Assembly (NCBI RefSeq): GCF_014650175.1
Contig: NZ_BMUL01000024.1
Location: 1-64,000, forward strand
Source of the DNA: Streptomyces termitum
GTDB taxonomy: Bacteria; Actinomycetota; Actinomycetes; Streptomycetales; Streptomycetaceae
Direction: 5' to 3'
DNA length: 64,000 nt
Shown here: positions 37,669 to 45,872 of the stretch, one piece after another
How positions within the stretch are numbered: the stretch's first letter is position 1
Layout of the letters: each line of letters begins with the position of its first letter
Position numbers and translations under genes: made by a program
The notes under the pieces: model-generated
Seen by the model: only the letters and a program-made list of their open reading frames with translations
What the model was told of the DNA's origin: nothing
Databases searched by the model: none

Positions 37669-38431
37669 CGAAGCCGTCCGGGCCTGGCCCGGCAGGGCGC
37701 TTCAGCACGCCGCGGGCGATCAGTTCCAGCGTGATGGCCGTGGCGACGGCTTGGACGAGGAGGAGTGCGATCAGGACGAAAAGTTGTACCGCGCCTGCTT
37801 GGAGCGGTGAGGCGCCGCCCAGGAGCATACCGACGAAGGCGCCGGGCAGGGTGACGAGTCCGACCGTGCGGGTCTGGTCCATGCCGGGCAGCAGAGCGTC
37901 GGCGGCGGCCGGACGGGCGACTTCCATGCGTGCCTCGCGGTCGGTGAGGCCGAGCGCGAGGCCGGCTTCCACTTCGCCGTGACGGGTGGCGAGTTCGTCC
38001 AGGGTGCGGCGTCCGGCGAGCACGGTGGCGGTGAGGGCGCCGCCGATGAGGATGCCGGTGACCGGGATGAGTGCGATGCCCCGGGGCGGAAGCACTCCGG
38101 TGAGGAGCAGGGTGACGACGACCGGCAGAACGCCTGCGGCGATGGGGAGTGCCGCCCAGGGCCAGGAGCTGCCGGGGGCGGGAACGATGCGCCGACCTGC
38201 CGTGCGGACGGCGACGGCGTACATCAGCAGGAGGAAGCAGAGCAGGAGGGGGAGTGCCTGGACGACGGAGCCGATGAGGAACGAGACGGCGACGAGTTGC
38301 AGGGCCGCGCGGGCTCCGGCGAACAGGGGGTGACGGGCGGAGGTGAGCTTGGCAATCGCGACCACCGCGGCCGCGAGGCCGAGGAAGACCGCCAGGAGCA
38401 CCGCGAAGGTGGTGTTCACGTGGAGGAGCAC
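37649..38431 (-). CDS. fetB: FetB/YbbM-type ABC permease (UPF0014 family)
   Basis: A 260-residue membrane protein with six or seven hydrophobic segments. It has the family hallmarks RAALQLVAVSFLIG near residue 42 and the coupling region DQTRTVGLVTLPGAFVGMLLGGASP near 185. Escherichia coli FetB works with the ATPase FetA in iron export and oxidative stress resistance. The usual ATPase partner is missing on either side, which suggests loss during the rearrangements that shredded the neighbours, or use of a distant ATPase. The start is GTG at 38431. Its role in metal efflux here is inferred. Confidence 0.8.
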   Translation of the reverse strand: MLLHVNTTFAVLLAVFLGLAAAVVAIAKLTSARHPLFAGARAALQLVAVSFLIGSVVQALPLLLCFLLLMYAVAVRTAGRRIVPAPGSSWPWAALPIAAGVLPVVVTLLLTGVLPPRGIALIPVTGILIGGALTATVLAGRRTLDELATRHGEVEAGLALGLTDREARMEVARPAAADALLPGMDQTRTVGLVTLPGAFVGMLLGGASPLQAGAVQLFVLIALLLVQAVATAITLELIARGVLKRPAGPGPDGFVSETTG

Positions 38432-38440
38432 GGGTCAACC

Positions 38441-38767
38441 CTATGGGTGACTCGTTTCGGCCGGGGGTGTCCCGGAAGGGGAGCAGGTGCGGGCCGGTGA
38501 GGTGAGCCGGCGCAGGAGCCGGGCTCCCCACGCGGTCCGGAGAAGGGCGAGGAGCCGGCCGGCCACGACGTCGCTCGCCCAGTGCGCGCCGAGACAGACA
38601 CGGCCGATGCCCACGGTCGCGGCCCAGCACAGGACCGGGCCGGTGGCCCTTCTCGGCCGCCGGGCCGGGTGGGTGGAGAGAGCGAGGACGAGAAGACCCG
38701 CGGCCATGGCGAAGGTCGTGGCGTGACCGGAGGGGAAGTCCCGGCGTGACGCGCCGGTCAGCCACAT
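38441..38767 (-). pseudogene. Truncated PAP2-family phosphatase
   Basis: About 108 residues carry the second and third PAP2 motifs, PSGHATTF (phosphatase His) and GAHWASDVVAG (nucleophile His and Asp), with transmembrane-like stretches between. The first motif (KxxxxxxRP) and the N-terminal helices are absent. Upstream sequence in this frame is antisense to the peptidase gene, so the 5' half has been lost. ATG 38767 would allow translation, but the product would lack a complete active site. Confidence 0.65.
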
Positions 38768-38843
38768 CTCGGCCGGGGCCGCAGACGCGCTATGACGGCC
38801 ATCGTCGTCAGACGGATGGCCCGTCCCAGCGCCGGCCACCCGA

Positions 38844-39614
38844 GTGCGCCCCGACATCGCCCTGGGCGCGGTCACCGGCGCCGCAGCCGCGCCGGCTGTG
38901 GGCGCGGTCGCCTGCCCGGTCATGCCGCTGCTCCCGCTCCTGCCGCGTCTTCCGGCGCCGGCCGCTCTCGCGCACCTGCTCAAGCCGGTCCAGGCGGGTC
39001 CGGCCGCCTTCGTCTTCGGGGCCTCCGCCCTGGCGGCCGGTGCGCTGGCCATGGTCGTGGCAGCCGCGGTAGGGGGCGCTGCGGCAGAGGCTCTGCGACT
39101 GCGCGCCGCCGTGGGCCGCGCGGACACCGCCCCGCAAGCCGGCGGGCTGTGCGTCCTCGACGAGGAGAGGCCGGATGCTTTCGCCCTGCCCGGCCGCCCG
39201 GGACGGGTGGGCAGGATCGTGGTGACCGCGGGCATGTTCAGGGCCCTGGACCCGCACGAGCGCGATGTGCTCCTCGGGCACGAGCGCGCTCACCTGGATT
39301 CGCGCCACCACTTGTTCCTGGCGGTCGCGCAGTTGGCCGGCTGGTGTCACCCCGCCTCGGCGACGGTCGTCCCGCAGGTCTCCTTCGCCGCCGAACGAGC
39401 GGCAGACGAAACCCCGGCCGCCGCCTGCGGGGACCGGCGGCCGACGGCGCGGGCCGTGGGGAAGGCCGCCCTGGCGGCCCTCTTCCTACCGGCCAGGACC
39501 GCGGCCGGAGGGACCACCGGCCCCGTGCCCGCACGGGTCAAAGCCCTCCTCCTCAAGGCTCCGGCCCATCGCCCCCACCTCGATGGCCAACGGCGCCGAG
39601 GAGCTCCTCGATGA
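38844..39614 (+). CDS. M48/M56-type metallopeptidase, probably truncated
   Basis: The frame encodes hydrophobic spans (about residues 5-35 and 48-85) and a zinc-site helix, LLGHERAHLDSRHH, near 144 (HExxH form HERAH). A family-like continuation follows, including FAAERAADETPAA, where the Glu is a plausible third zinc ligand. From about position 39565 the frame leaves the family and runs into DNA of the EfeO fragment, giving an unrelated tail. The peptidase therefore lacks its normal C-terminus. Whether it is expressed is unknown. Its family regulates antibiotic resistance in some bacteria when paired with BlaI, but no BlaI gene is adjacent. Confidence 0.6.
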   Translation: MRPDIALGAVTGAAAAPAVGAVACPVMPLLPLLPRLPAPAALAHLLKPVQAGPAAFVFGASALAAGALAMVVAAAVGGAAAEALRLRAAVGRADTAPQAGGLCVLDEERPDAFALPGRPGRVGRIVVTAGMFRALDPHERDVLLGHERAHLDSRHHLFLAVAQLAGWCHPASATVVPQVSFAAERAADETPAAACGDRRPTARAVGKAALAALFLPARTAAGGTTGPVPARVKALLLKAPAHRPHLDGQRRRGAPR

Positions 39615-39939
39615 GATCGTCACCGGCGAGGTCACCGGCGAGGAGGAGCGCTGCTCCCACACCGACCTCGCCGGCTTCAAGGCCAACGTCGAGGGCGCCC
39701 AGATGTCCTTCGACCTGCTCAAGCCGGTCGCCGCCAAGAACGACGCGGCGCTCGTCGCCGAACTCGACAAGCAGTTCGGCGCCCTGAACACGCTCCTCGA
39801 CCAGTACCGCGCCGACAAGGCCGGCTACGGCTTCACCCCCTACGACAAGGTCGGCAAGGAGCAGCGCAAGGAGCTCTCCGACGCCGTCAACGCGCTGGCC
39901 GAGCCGCTCTCCGAGCTCGCCGCGGCGGTCGTGAAGTGA
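39583..39939 (+). pseudogene. efeO: C-terminal fragment of EfeO-type iron-uptake lipoprotein (imelysin family)
   Basis: About 118 residues match the end of EfeO: ANGAEELLDEIVTGEVTGEE, the SHTDLAGFKANVEGAQ helix, QFGALNTLLDQYR and KELSDAVNALAEPLSELAAAV. The signal peptide, the cupredoxin-like part and most of the M75 domain are missing. The junction with the preceding peptidase fragment lies near 39570. EfeO belongs to the EfeUOB high-affinity iron importer, so this is a relic of a second iron system beside the siderophore genes. Confidence 0.8.
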
Positions 39940-39984
39940 CCACCGAAATCAGCAGCCCGGCCTGCCGCCCCGTCCGAGCCGCCC

Positions 39985-40240
39985 TAAAGAGCCTGCCTCG
40001 TCGTCTGCATCCTCATCGTCCACCTGGCCAAGACCGGCACCTCAAGAGCGAACCGCACGGCCGGCTCGACGCCGCCCTCGCCCTCGGTACCGGCGCGCTC
40101 GTCGCCATCTCGTTCCTCGCCGTCGGCCGCGAGGCCTGGAGACGTCCCTGTTCATCTGGACCGCGGTCCAGGCCACCGGTGACGGCGCCCGGCCCCTCGT
40201 CGGAGCCCTCCTGGGCCTGGCTCTGTTCACGTCGTAGAGC
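39985..40240 (+). pseudogene. efeU: EfeU (FTR1-type iron permease) shreds, with possible EfeB start
   Basis: In three shifting frames the sequence reads ACLVVCILIVHLAKTG, then HLKSEPHGRLDAALALGTG and VAISFLAVGRE, then GLETSLFIWTAVQATGDG. These are consecutive parts of Streptomyces EfeU, including the REGLE iron-binding motif split by a frameshift. Just before, GTGACCACCGAA overlaps the efeO stop and resembles an efeB start, but the EfeB body is absent. The operon is clearly dead. Confidence 0.65.
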
Positions 40241-40380
40241 AGCGTTTCGACAGCAGCTCGGGAGACGGGCAAGCGGCTCTCTCGTGGTCCGGGGGCAGGC
40301 GTTGTGAACCTGGCCGGATCCGGATGACGGGAGGGAGAGGGGCTGGTGGTTCGGGTTCTTGTGAGGGGGCGTGGGAAGGG

Positions 40381-40983
40381 TCAGGCGTTGAAGCCCACGG
40401 AGGAGACGTAGGCGTAGGCGTTGTAGTCGGAGTCCAGGTCGGAGATGACGTCGTCCCAGATTTCGTCGACCATGTTGGCGTTCTTGTTCGCCCAGGCGGT
40501 GACGAGGTCGGACCAGATGTAGCGGACGGTGATGGTGCGGGAGTTCAGGTCGCGGCGGTATTTGGATTCGACTCGGGTCTGGTCGACGGGGTGGATTTCC
40601 ATGCGGCGGCCCCGGCCGTCGTTGTCGAGGTGTTTCACGAGCCAGCCGGAGCGGATCAGGTTTTCGCGGCGGCGGTGCCAGTAGGCGGTGTCGATCTTCT
40701 CTCGGCTCGCGGGGGTCGGGGACGTCTTGTTCTTCGCCTTCATCCAGGTGCGGATGGTGCGGGGGGAGATGCCCTGGGCCGCGAGTTCGGCGCGGCCGGC
40801 GGGGCTGTCGAGGTAGCGGAGGCGGGCGGTGAGGCCGCGGCGGGTGGTGACGGGTGAGGTGATGCCGGAGGTGTGGACGATCCGGTTCAGTTCGCGGATG
40901 AGGGCTTCGCCGCCCTTGATGCCCGCCGCGTCGGACTTCTGCCACTGGCCCCAGCGGGACCAGAGATCGGGTGATCCGGCCAT
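40381..40983 (-). CDS. Small HTH protein coupled to polymerase-like gene (candidate terminal protein)
   Basis: A 200-residue basic protein. Residues about 60-85 (LAAQGISPRTIRTWMKAKNK) form a clear helix-turn-helix. The second half is rich in Arg, Tyr and Asp with no known motif I can name. Its ATG at 40983 overlaps the last base of the upstream stop, so it is made together with the polymerase-like protein. Streptomyces telomere terminal proteins are of similar size, also carry an HTH and are also encoded next to a larger telomere protein, and Tyr or Thr residues could serve as the priming site. This comparison is architectural only. The alternative is an ordinary plasmid-type regulator. Confidence 0.6.
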   Translation of the reverse strand: MAGSPDLWSRWGQWQKSDAAGIKGGEALIRELNRIVHTSGITSPVTTRRGLTARLRYLDSPAGRAELAAQGISPRTIRTWMKAKNKTSPTPASREKIDTAYWHRRRENLIRSGWLVKHLDNDGRGRRMEIHPVDQTRVESKYRRDLNSRTITVRYIWSDLVTAWANKNANMVDEIWDDVISDLDSDYNAYAYVSSVGFNA

Positions 40984-42605
40984 CAGCGTTCGCCTCCGAG
41001 GGTGTAGACGTCTTTCTGCTTGACCTGGTTCAGGTCACGGCCTTCCGTGAAGGCCGTGCGCCAGTCGCCGATGACGTGGAGTTCGTCGGTGCCGGAGATC
41101 TCCACGACCTTCAGGCCGGCGGTGCGGGCCTTGTGGGCCTTCATCCAGAGGTTCGCGAACGCCTTGGCGCGGATGAGGTGCATCCAGTCCGGGCGGCGGA
41201 TCTCGCGGTTCGCGCTCGATTCTCCGATGGTGGAGACGAACTTCGAGTACATCGCCTTGACGTAGGCGACGGTCAGTTCGTCGCCCTCGGCCAGGGCGGT
41301 CTTGCGGGTCTCGGTCAGTGCGCGGCGCAGTTTCTCCAGGAGGGCCTCGGAGGCGCCGGAGACGAGGGAGCGGTGGATGACGGGGGCGTCGGAGAGGTCT
41401 TTGCGGGCGCAGTCCAGGAGGAGGCGGAGGGTCGACTCCGTCACCCACAGTTCGCCGGGCTCCATGCGGTTGCCCAGTGGGTTGGGGAGGTCCGGGTGGT
41501 CCCAGGCGGGTGGGGTGATGAGGTGGACGCCGGCCTTCTTCGGGTCGTGGACGCCGGTGGTGTCCTCGCGGAGCTGGCCGATGGGAAGGTGGCACTTGAG
41601 GGCGGAGAGGTAGGCGGCGTTCATGTCGAGCGCGGTGACCTCGAACCGTTCGCCCTGCCTCGCCGCCTTGAGGAGGGGGGTGTTGCGCCACTTCGGGCGG
41701 CCTTCCCAGATCTCGTCCGCGCCCTTCTGTGACTTCTTGCGGAGGATCTCGGCGGTCGGGGGGAACTCGGAGTGCTCGTAGCGGCCGCCGACCCGGGAGG
41801 CCCTCATCAGCGTCATGACGTCCGGGATCGCCGTCTTGAGGAGTGCCGCCTGCGCGGTCTCCAGGTCGCCGCCGTGCTCCGCCAGGACGTCGCGGACCCG
41901 GTCGGTGATCTGCTCGATCAGCGTGCCGGAGGCGTAGTGGGGGGTGCCGCGGTGGGACGGCGGCGGTGGGGGCGACGCCGGGGCTGGGGCGGGGGCAGAT
42001 TGTTGCTGGTCGGTGTCGGTGGGCTCGTCGTCGAGGGTCGTGTCGGCGGGGGCGGGTGCTGGTGTGGGGGGAGCCGTGGGGGCCGGCTGTTCCCGGGCGG
42101 TGAGGGTGGAAGGCCGGTCGAGGGCCGTGTCCTGGGGGGTGTGGACGGTCGGGCGGCGGGTGGCGGCGATGGCGGCCGCGCAGTCCTCGGCCGTCAGGTG
42201 CTGGGGGAAGCCGTCGACCTCGTCGGGGGCGGGCTGCCCGCACAGTACGCAGGGTTCGACCGGCACCGGCGGCGCCTGTGCGGGTTCGGGCGGTGCGGGT
42301 TCCGGTGCGGGTGCGGGTGCGGCCGGGGTGGTGGTCCACGGGCTGACGGGTTTCAGGGCGGGCAGGTCGCCGCGCGCGACGCCGAGGGCGTGGGTGGGGC
42401 CGGCCAGGAGGTCGAGGGTGTGGAGGCGGTAGTGGGCGGCGAGGAGGTCGACGTCCTCCAGGGACCAGTGGGCACGGCCGGTGAGCTTGCGGGAGATCTG
42501 GGCCTGCGCCTGGCCCAGGCCGACGGCTAGATCGGTCTGCCGCTCGCCCCGGTTCGCCATGAGGGCCGCGACGGTCACTCTCAGGTCGTCTTCGATGCCG
42601 GGCAT
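40983..42605 (-). CDS. HTH protein with protein-primed family B polymerase-like palm
   Basis: A 540-residue protein. Residues 1-65 are a Cro/XRE HTH (RQTDLAVGLGQAQAQISRKL). Residues about 85-215 are a Pro/Ala-rich linker containing a putative zinc knuckle, CVLCG, with His and Cys following. The C-terminal half carries ordered motifs like those of phi29-type DNA polymerases. Motif A is VTALDMNAAYLSAL near 320, the K-x-x-Y helix is YVKAMYSKFVSTIG near 450, and motif C is ISGTDELHVIG near 510, with the first Asp of DTD replaced by Gly. No exonuclease motifs are evident. Linear Streptomyces replicons patch their ends by protein priming, so this could be a telomere-associated polymerase. The assignment is inference from motifs. 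Confidence 0.65.
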   Translation of the reverse strand: MPGIEDDLRVTVAALMANRGERQTDLAVGLGQAQAQISRKLTGRAHWSLEDVDLLAAHYRLHTLDLLAGPTHALGVARGDLPALKPVSPWTTTPAAPAPAPEPAPPEPAQAPPVPVEPCVLCGQPAPDEVDGFPQHLTAEDCAAAIAATRRPTVHTPQDTALDRPSTLTAREQPAPTAPPTPAPAPADTTLDDEPTDTDQQQSAPAPAPASPPPPPSHRGTPHYASGTLIEQITDRVRDVLAEHGGDLETAQAALLKTAIPDVMTLMRASRVGGRYEHSEFPPTAEILRKKSQKGADEIWEGRPKWRNTPLLKAARQGERFEVTALDMNAAYLSALKCHLPIGQLREDTTGVHDPKKAGVHLITPPAWDHPDLPNPLGNRMEPGELWVTESTLRLLLDCARKDLSDAPVIHRSLVSGASEALLEKLRRALTETRKTALAEGDELTVAYVKAMYSKFVSTIGESSANREIRRPDWMHLIRAKAFANLWMKAHKARTAGLKVVEISGTDELHVIGDWRTAFTEGRDLNQVKQKDVYTLGGER

Positions 42606-43067
42606 GACGTGACCTTATCGAATCCGATGATCGAACCTGATGCAGGATGCGTATATGGATTGCCGGATGGGGATGAGTGGTTCTCCCTTCTTCCTTCTCC
42701 CCTGCCGTACAGCCGTCCGCCTGGGTCAGCTGAGTCGGGGTGGGAGCCAGGTGTGGTGTCGGAGGAGCATGCGTGCCGCGGTGCGGGAGGGGGTCAGTCG
42801 CATCGCCGTGTTGCGGAGGGAGACGGCCAGGGGGCGGTGAACCGCGTACGGGCGGGGAGGCTGAGGGCGGCGTGTCATTCGGCCCGGCCGTCAGGGAAGG
42901 TGATGCGGAGGATGCCCATGATCGGCGCGCCCGCCGCCGCTCTGCGGTAGGGCGGGGCAGGACCGGGAGGGGCTTGTCTGCGGTTCCCGGTCCGTGCCCC
43001 GCGAACGGCTCTTGGGGCCGATTCCCTGTGTCTACAGTGGGCGGCGGAAAGACAGGGGGCGGGTGGG
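42606..43067. other. Intergenic region, divergent promoters
   Basis: No convincing gene. The first 60 bp are AT-rich for this genome and carry repeated half-sites (GATGATCG, TGATGCAGGATGC), a plausible promoter-operator for the leftward HTH/polymerase-like gene. TACAGT near 43034 could be a -10 element for the rightward repeat-protein gene. Confidence 0.4.
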
Positions 43068-44306
43068 GTGGACGGTGGGTCTGTTCTGGTGTCCGCGGTA
43101 CGGGCCGGGGACGCGGACCTGGTGAGGGTTCTGCTTCATGAGGACAGCGATCCCGGTCATCTGGACGCCGCGTTCCGTCTGGCGGTGCGGATGCGGGCCG
43201 GGCACGTGGCCCAGTTGCTGCTCCAGTACGGGGCGGACCCCGGTCCGAGCGGGGTGAGGGACCTCCTCTCCCTGGAGGAGGCGGCCGACTCGGGTTCGCC
43301 CGCTCTGGTCGAGGCGCTGCTGGACGACAGGGTCCGGGGGCGGTCTCGCGTGGCCGAGCTGCTGGAGGCGCGGGAGCTCACGCGCCGCTGGCACGGGGCG
43401 GGGGTCGAGGCCGAGCTGCGGCGCCGTACGGGGTCCCGGGAGCCCGTCGTCCGTACGCCGGTTCGGGACGACGAGTACCACGGTGCCGACGAGTTCGCCC
43501 TCGGCGGCACGACCGTGCGGGACGGTCACGGGGCGATCCTCACGCGCATCGAGGAACTGCTCGGGTTCCGGGCCTCGTTCGGGGAATTGAGGGACCGTGC
43601 GCTGGCCCATGCCGGACGGCAGGACCACACGACGTGGAGCAGCGCCACGATCCTGCTGGCCGGGCGGCGTGACCGGGAGACCTGGGACGACGCCGTGGCG
43701 CTGCGGACGGACCCGGATCAGTACCGTCGGCTGTTCGGTGCCGAGGTGCTGCGGTTGACCCACCTGTTCGACGAGAGCGACGAGGACCCGTTCGCAGGTC
43801 CCGCCCTGGATGTGTTCGCTGGCTGGTCGGCCGGGGAGACGGACTCCGCCGTGCTCGCCGAGGTGCTGATCGGGCTCGGAGAGCACGCCGGTCCCCGCGC
43901 GGAGGCGGCCCTCGTTCCCCATGCGGGCCATCCGGAAGCGCCGGTGCGGTGTGCGGTGGCGCGGGGGCTCCACGCGTGGTCCTCGCCGCCCGCCTTCTCC
44001 GGCGGCGCGCGTACGGCGCTGTTGCGGCTGATGGCCGATCCGGACGCGACGGTACGGAGCGCCGCCTGCCACACGGTCGCCTTCGGCGGGGGCGCCGATC
44101 CCGGCCTCCTGGACGCCATGGCCGTGCTGCTGGACGACGCGGACCGGCTGGTCGGGGTGACCGCCGTCTCCGGGCTCGCCCTCCACGACGACGAACGGTG
44201 CGTGGCGGCGGCACGGCTCCTCGGGCCGCCGCAGCGCGGTTCGCTGGAGGAGGAGCGGTGCCTCGACGAGGTGCGGCGCTACGAGTACCGCCGCGACCGG
44301 CCCTGA
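43068..44306 (+). CDS. Ankyrin/HEAT-repeat protein
   Basis: A 412-residue cytosolic repeat protein. Residues about 1-95 contain two ankyrin-like units (LVSAVRAGDADLVRVLLHE and FRLAVRMRAGHVAQLLLQYGADP). Residues about 225-395 form HEAT-like helices (VRCAVARGLHAW, VRSAACHTVAFGG, VGVTAVSGLALHDD). The middle region, about 120-220, has no known motif. The start is GTG 43068 after ACAGGGGG. Such proteins mediate protein contacts and are often found beside SMI1-type genes as here. No toxin or catalytic domain is visible and the partner is unknown. Confidence 0.85.
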   Translation: MDGGSVLVSAVRAGDADLVRVLLHEDSDPGHLDAAFRLAVRMRAGHVAQLLLQYGADPGPSGVRDLLSLEEAADSGSPALVEALLDDRVRGRSRVAELLEARELTRRWHGAGVEAELRRRTGSREPVVRTPVRDDEYHGADEFALGGTTVRDGHGAILTRIEELLGFRASFGELRDRALAHAGRQDHTTWSSATILLAGRRDRETWDDAVALRTDPDQYRRLFGAEVLRLTHLFDESDEDPFAGPALDVFAGWSAGETDSAVLAEVLIGLGEHAGPRAEAALVPHAGHPEAPVRCAVARGLHAWSSPPAFSGGARTALLRLMADPDATVRSAACHTVAFGGGADPGLLDAMAVLLDDADRLVGVTAVSGLALHDDERCVAAARLLGPPQRGSLEEERCLDEVRRYEYRRDRP

Positions 44307-44343
44307 CCTACCCCCCTTTCGGCCTGCTCCGTCCTCGGGCGGT

Positions 44344-44997
44344 CTATGTCGTCGGCCAGTACGGGCTCGGCAGGCCGTCGTCGCCCATGTGGGCCCGCCG
44401 CCAGATCCCGTGCCAGTGGGACGGGGTCTCCGGTACGGGCCGGTGCCACCGGCCGCACGGGCACGGCGCCAGCACCCACGCGCACCCCCGGCACAGCTCC
44501 GTCCGGCCGTGACCGGTCGGGATCGGCACGGGTGGCCCCTCGTCCCCGCAGGCCGGGCAGCCGGGCGGCTCGGCGCCGTCCAGGAGCGCGTTCTGCCGAC
44601 GGACGTACGCGGGCAGCCGCAGCGGCGGGTGCCGGAACGGGTCCTCGAACCACGCGCGTGCCGGGCTCTCCCATCCTCGCCGCAGCCACCACGGCCGGGG
44701 CTCCGGTACGGCCCGCCGCCCGGCCCGCTTCTGTGCCCGGCGCCGTACGTCGTACTCCCCCGCCCGCGCGAGCCACAGCACCCGCGCCTCGTGCAGTTCC
44801 TCCACCGCCCGCCCCGGCGCGTCCGGGTCCGCCTCCAGGTGCCGGGGGATGCCGGCGCTGAGCGTGAGGTGGTGGTACGTCGCCCGCAGGCCGTACGGGG
44901 CGAAGACGGTGAGGCAGGTGCGCAGCGCGCTGTGCCGCCGGTGGGGCGGGAGCCGGGTGTCGTGCACGCGCGCCCGGTGGGTGAGGAAACTGCTCAT
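44344..44997 (-). CDS. Uncharacterised protein with zinc-ribbon-like Cys motifs
   Basis: A 217-residue protein. The N-terminal half is helical and basic. The C-terminal part has CPACGDEG (about residue 157), then CRGCAWVLAPCPCGRWHRP (about 175), a pattern suggesting one zinc ribbon and a Cys-Pro-Cys-Gly turn. I do not recognise the family. ATG 44997 was taken as the start, but no good ribosome site precedes it, so an upstream in-frame GTG is possible. It stands alone, converging on the repeat-protein gene. Confidence 0.6.
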   Translation of the reverse strand: MSSFLTHRARVHDTRLPPHRRHSALRTCLTVFAPYGLRATYHHLTLSAGIPRHLEADPDAPGRAVEELHEARVLWLARAGEYDVRRRAQKRAGRRAVPEPRPWWLRRGWESPARAWFEDPFRHPPLRLPAYVRRQNALLDGAEPPGCPACGDEGPPVPIPTGHGRTELCRGCAWVLAPCPCGRWHRPVPETPSHWHGIWRRAHMGDDGLPSPYWPTT

Positions 44998-45373
44998 CGT
45001 GCCGGGGAGCCAGTCGGGTACGGCGCGGGCTCCTCCCCCGGCTCGCGTACGGCAGGGGTCTCCGGAACGGGTCGTATCGCGATCACACGGGGATGATGCC
45101 GGACCCGCTCCGGCACTGCCACGGGCTTTCGACGGGGCGGCTCGCGTGCGCGGCCTTCGCCTGGCGCGGCGGCGGCGTTTCACGGTCCATGCGGTGGCCA
45201 GTGCTCCGAGCGGGGCGGCTGCCGTGCCGGTCGCGGCGAGTGCCGGGGGGCGACTCCGTCCCGGTCGCTGTGGCGGGTGAGGGCGTCTGCGTCGGCTGAG
45301 GTGTAGGGGGGCGGGGCCGTTGTGCCGGGTCGGTCTCTGGGCGGCCGGGAAGTGGCTGACCTGCGACGACACC
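44998..45373. other. Intergenic region without a supported gene
   Basis: All six frames are open because of high GC, but none shows a consistent third-position G/C pattern together with a ribosome site. I see no RNA gene or clear repeat. Confidence 0.4.
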
Positions 45374-45778
45374 ATGGCGTACGTTCCCCGGTTCCGCCGC
45401 GGCGTGCGGGAAACGGCCGCCTGGCTGTGGTCCGGTGGGGGCTCTCCCCCGCCCCTGTCGTGCGCCGGTCTGTCCCCCGGGGCCGTACACCGTCGTCTCG
45501 TGCGGTGCGCGGAGGACGGAGCCGGGGCAGGGGCAGGGGCAGAGACGGGGGAACGGTTTCGGTTTCTGCTGTGGGGACCCACCACCGACAACGTGCTCGC
45601 CTGTCTGTTCCGTGAGAAGGACCGCCTGGTGGTCACGTTCGAGTTCTGGCGTGAGGAGCACCTGCGCGATCACCCCGAGGACGCCGGTGTCGTCTTCGTG
45701 GCCGCGGTCCCGGTACGGGAGTTCGGCGGAATCCTCGACGGCATCACGGCCGCGCTGGACGCCGGAGATAATCCTTGA
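45374..45778 (+). CDS. Uncharacterised protein, SMI1-neighbour type
   Basis: A soluble protein of about 134 residues from ATG 45374, or longer if TTG 45320 is used. The second half is well conserved in style: FRFLLWGPTTDNVLACLF, then VTFEFWREEHLR, PEDAGVVFVAAVPVREF and a final helix. There is no signal peptide or named motif. It lies 95 bp before the SMI1/KNR4 gene on the same strand, and together they look like a small accessory or immunity-type cassette. That reading is only an inference from context. Confidence 0.6.
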   Translation: MAYVPRFRRGVRETAAWLWSGGGSPPPLSCAGLSPGAVHRRLVRCAEDGAGAGAGAETGERFRFLLWGPTTDNVLACLFREKDRLVVTFEFWREEHLRDHPEDAGVVFVAAVPVREFGGILDGITAALDAGDNP

Positions 45779-45872
45779 TCGAGCACGGTCGCCTCGTGGG
45801 CGGCCGGCCATCTCGGTGGCACCCGTACGAGTGAGCGGGTGGTCGGCCGGAGGACGAGAGAGAAGAGTTCGC

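Noticed and set aside
38844-39614. BlaR-like sensor paired with a BlaI repressor acting on the TTCTACA sites
   Set aside because: The peptidase is truncated, lies 17 kb from the palindromes and has no penicillin-sensor domain or adjacent BlaI gene.
44344-45636. 430-codon version of the Cys-ribbon gene
   Set aside because: The extra upstream part is Arg/Pro/Ala noise opposite another gene. Coding character begins near ATG 44997.
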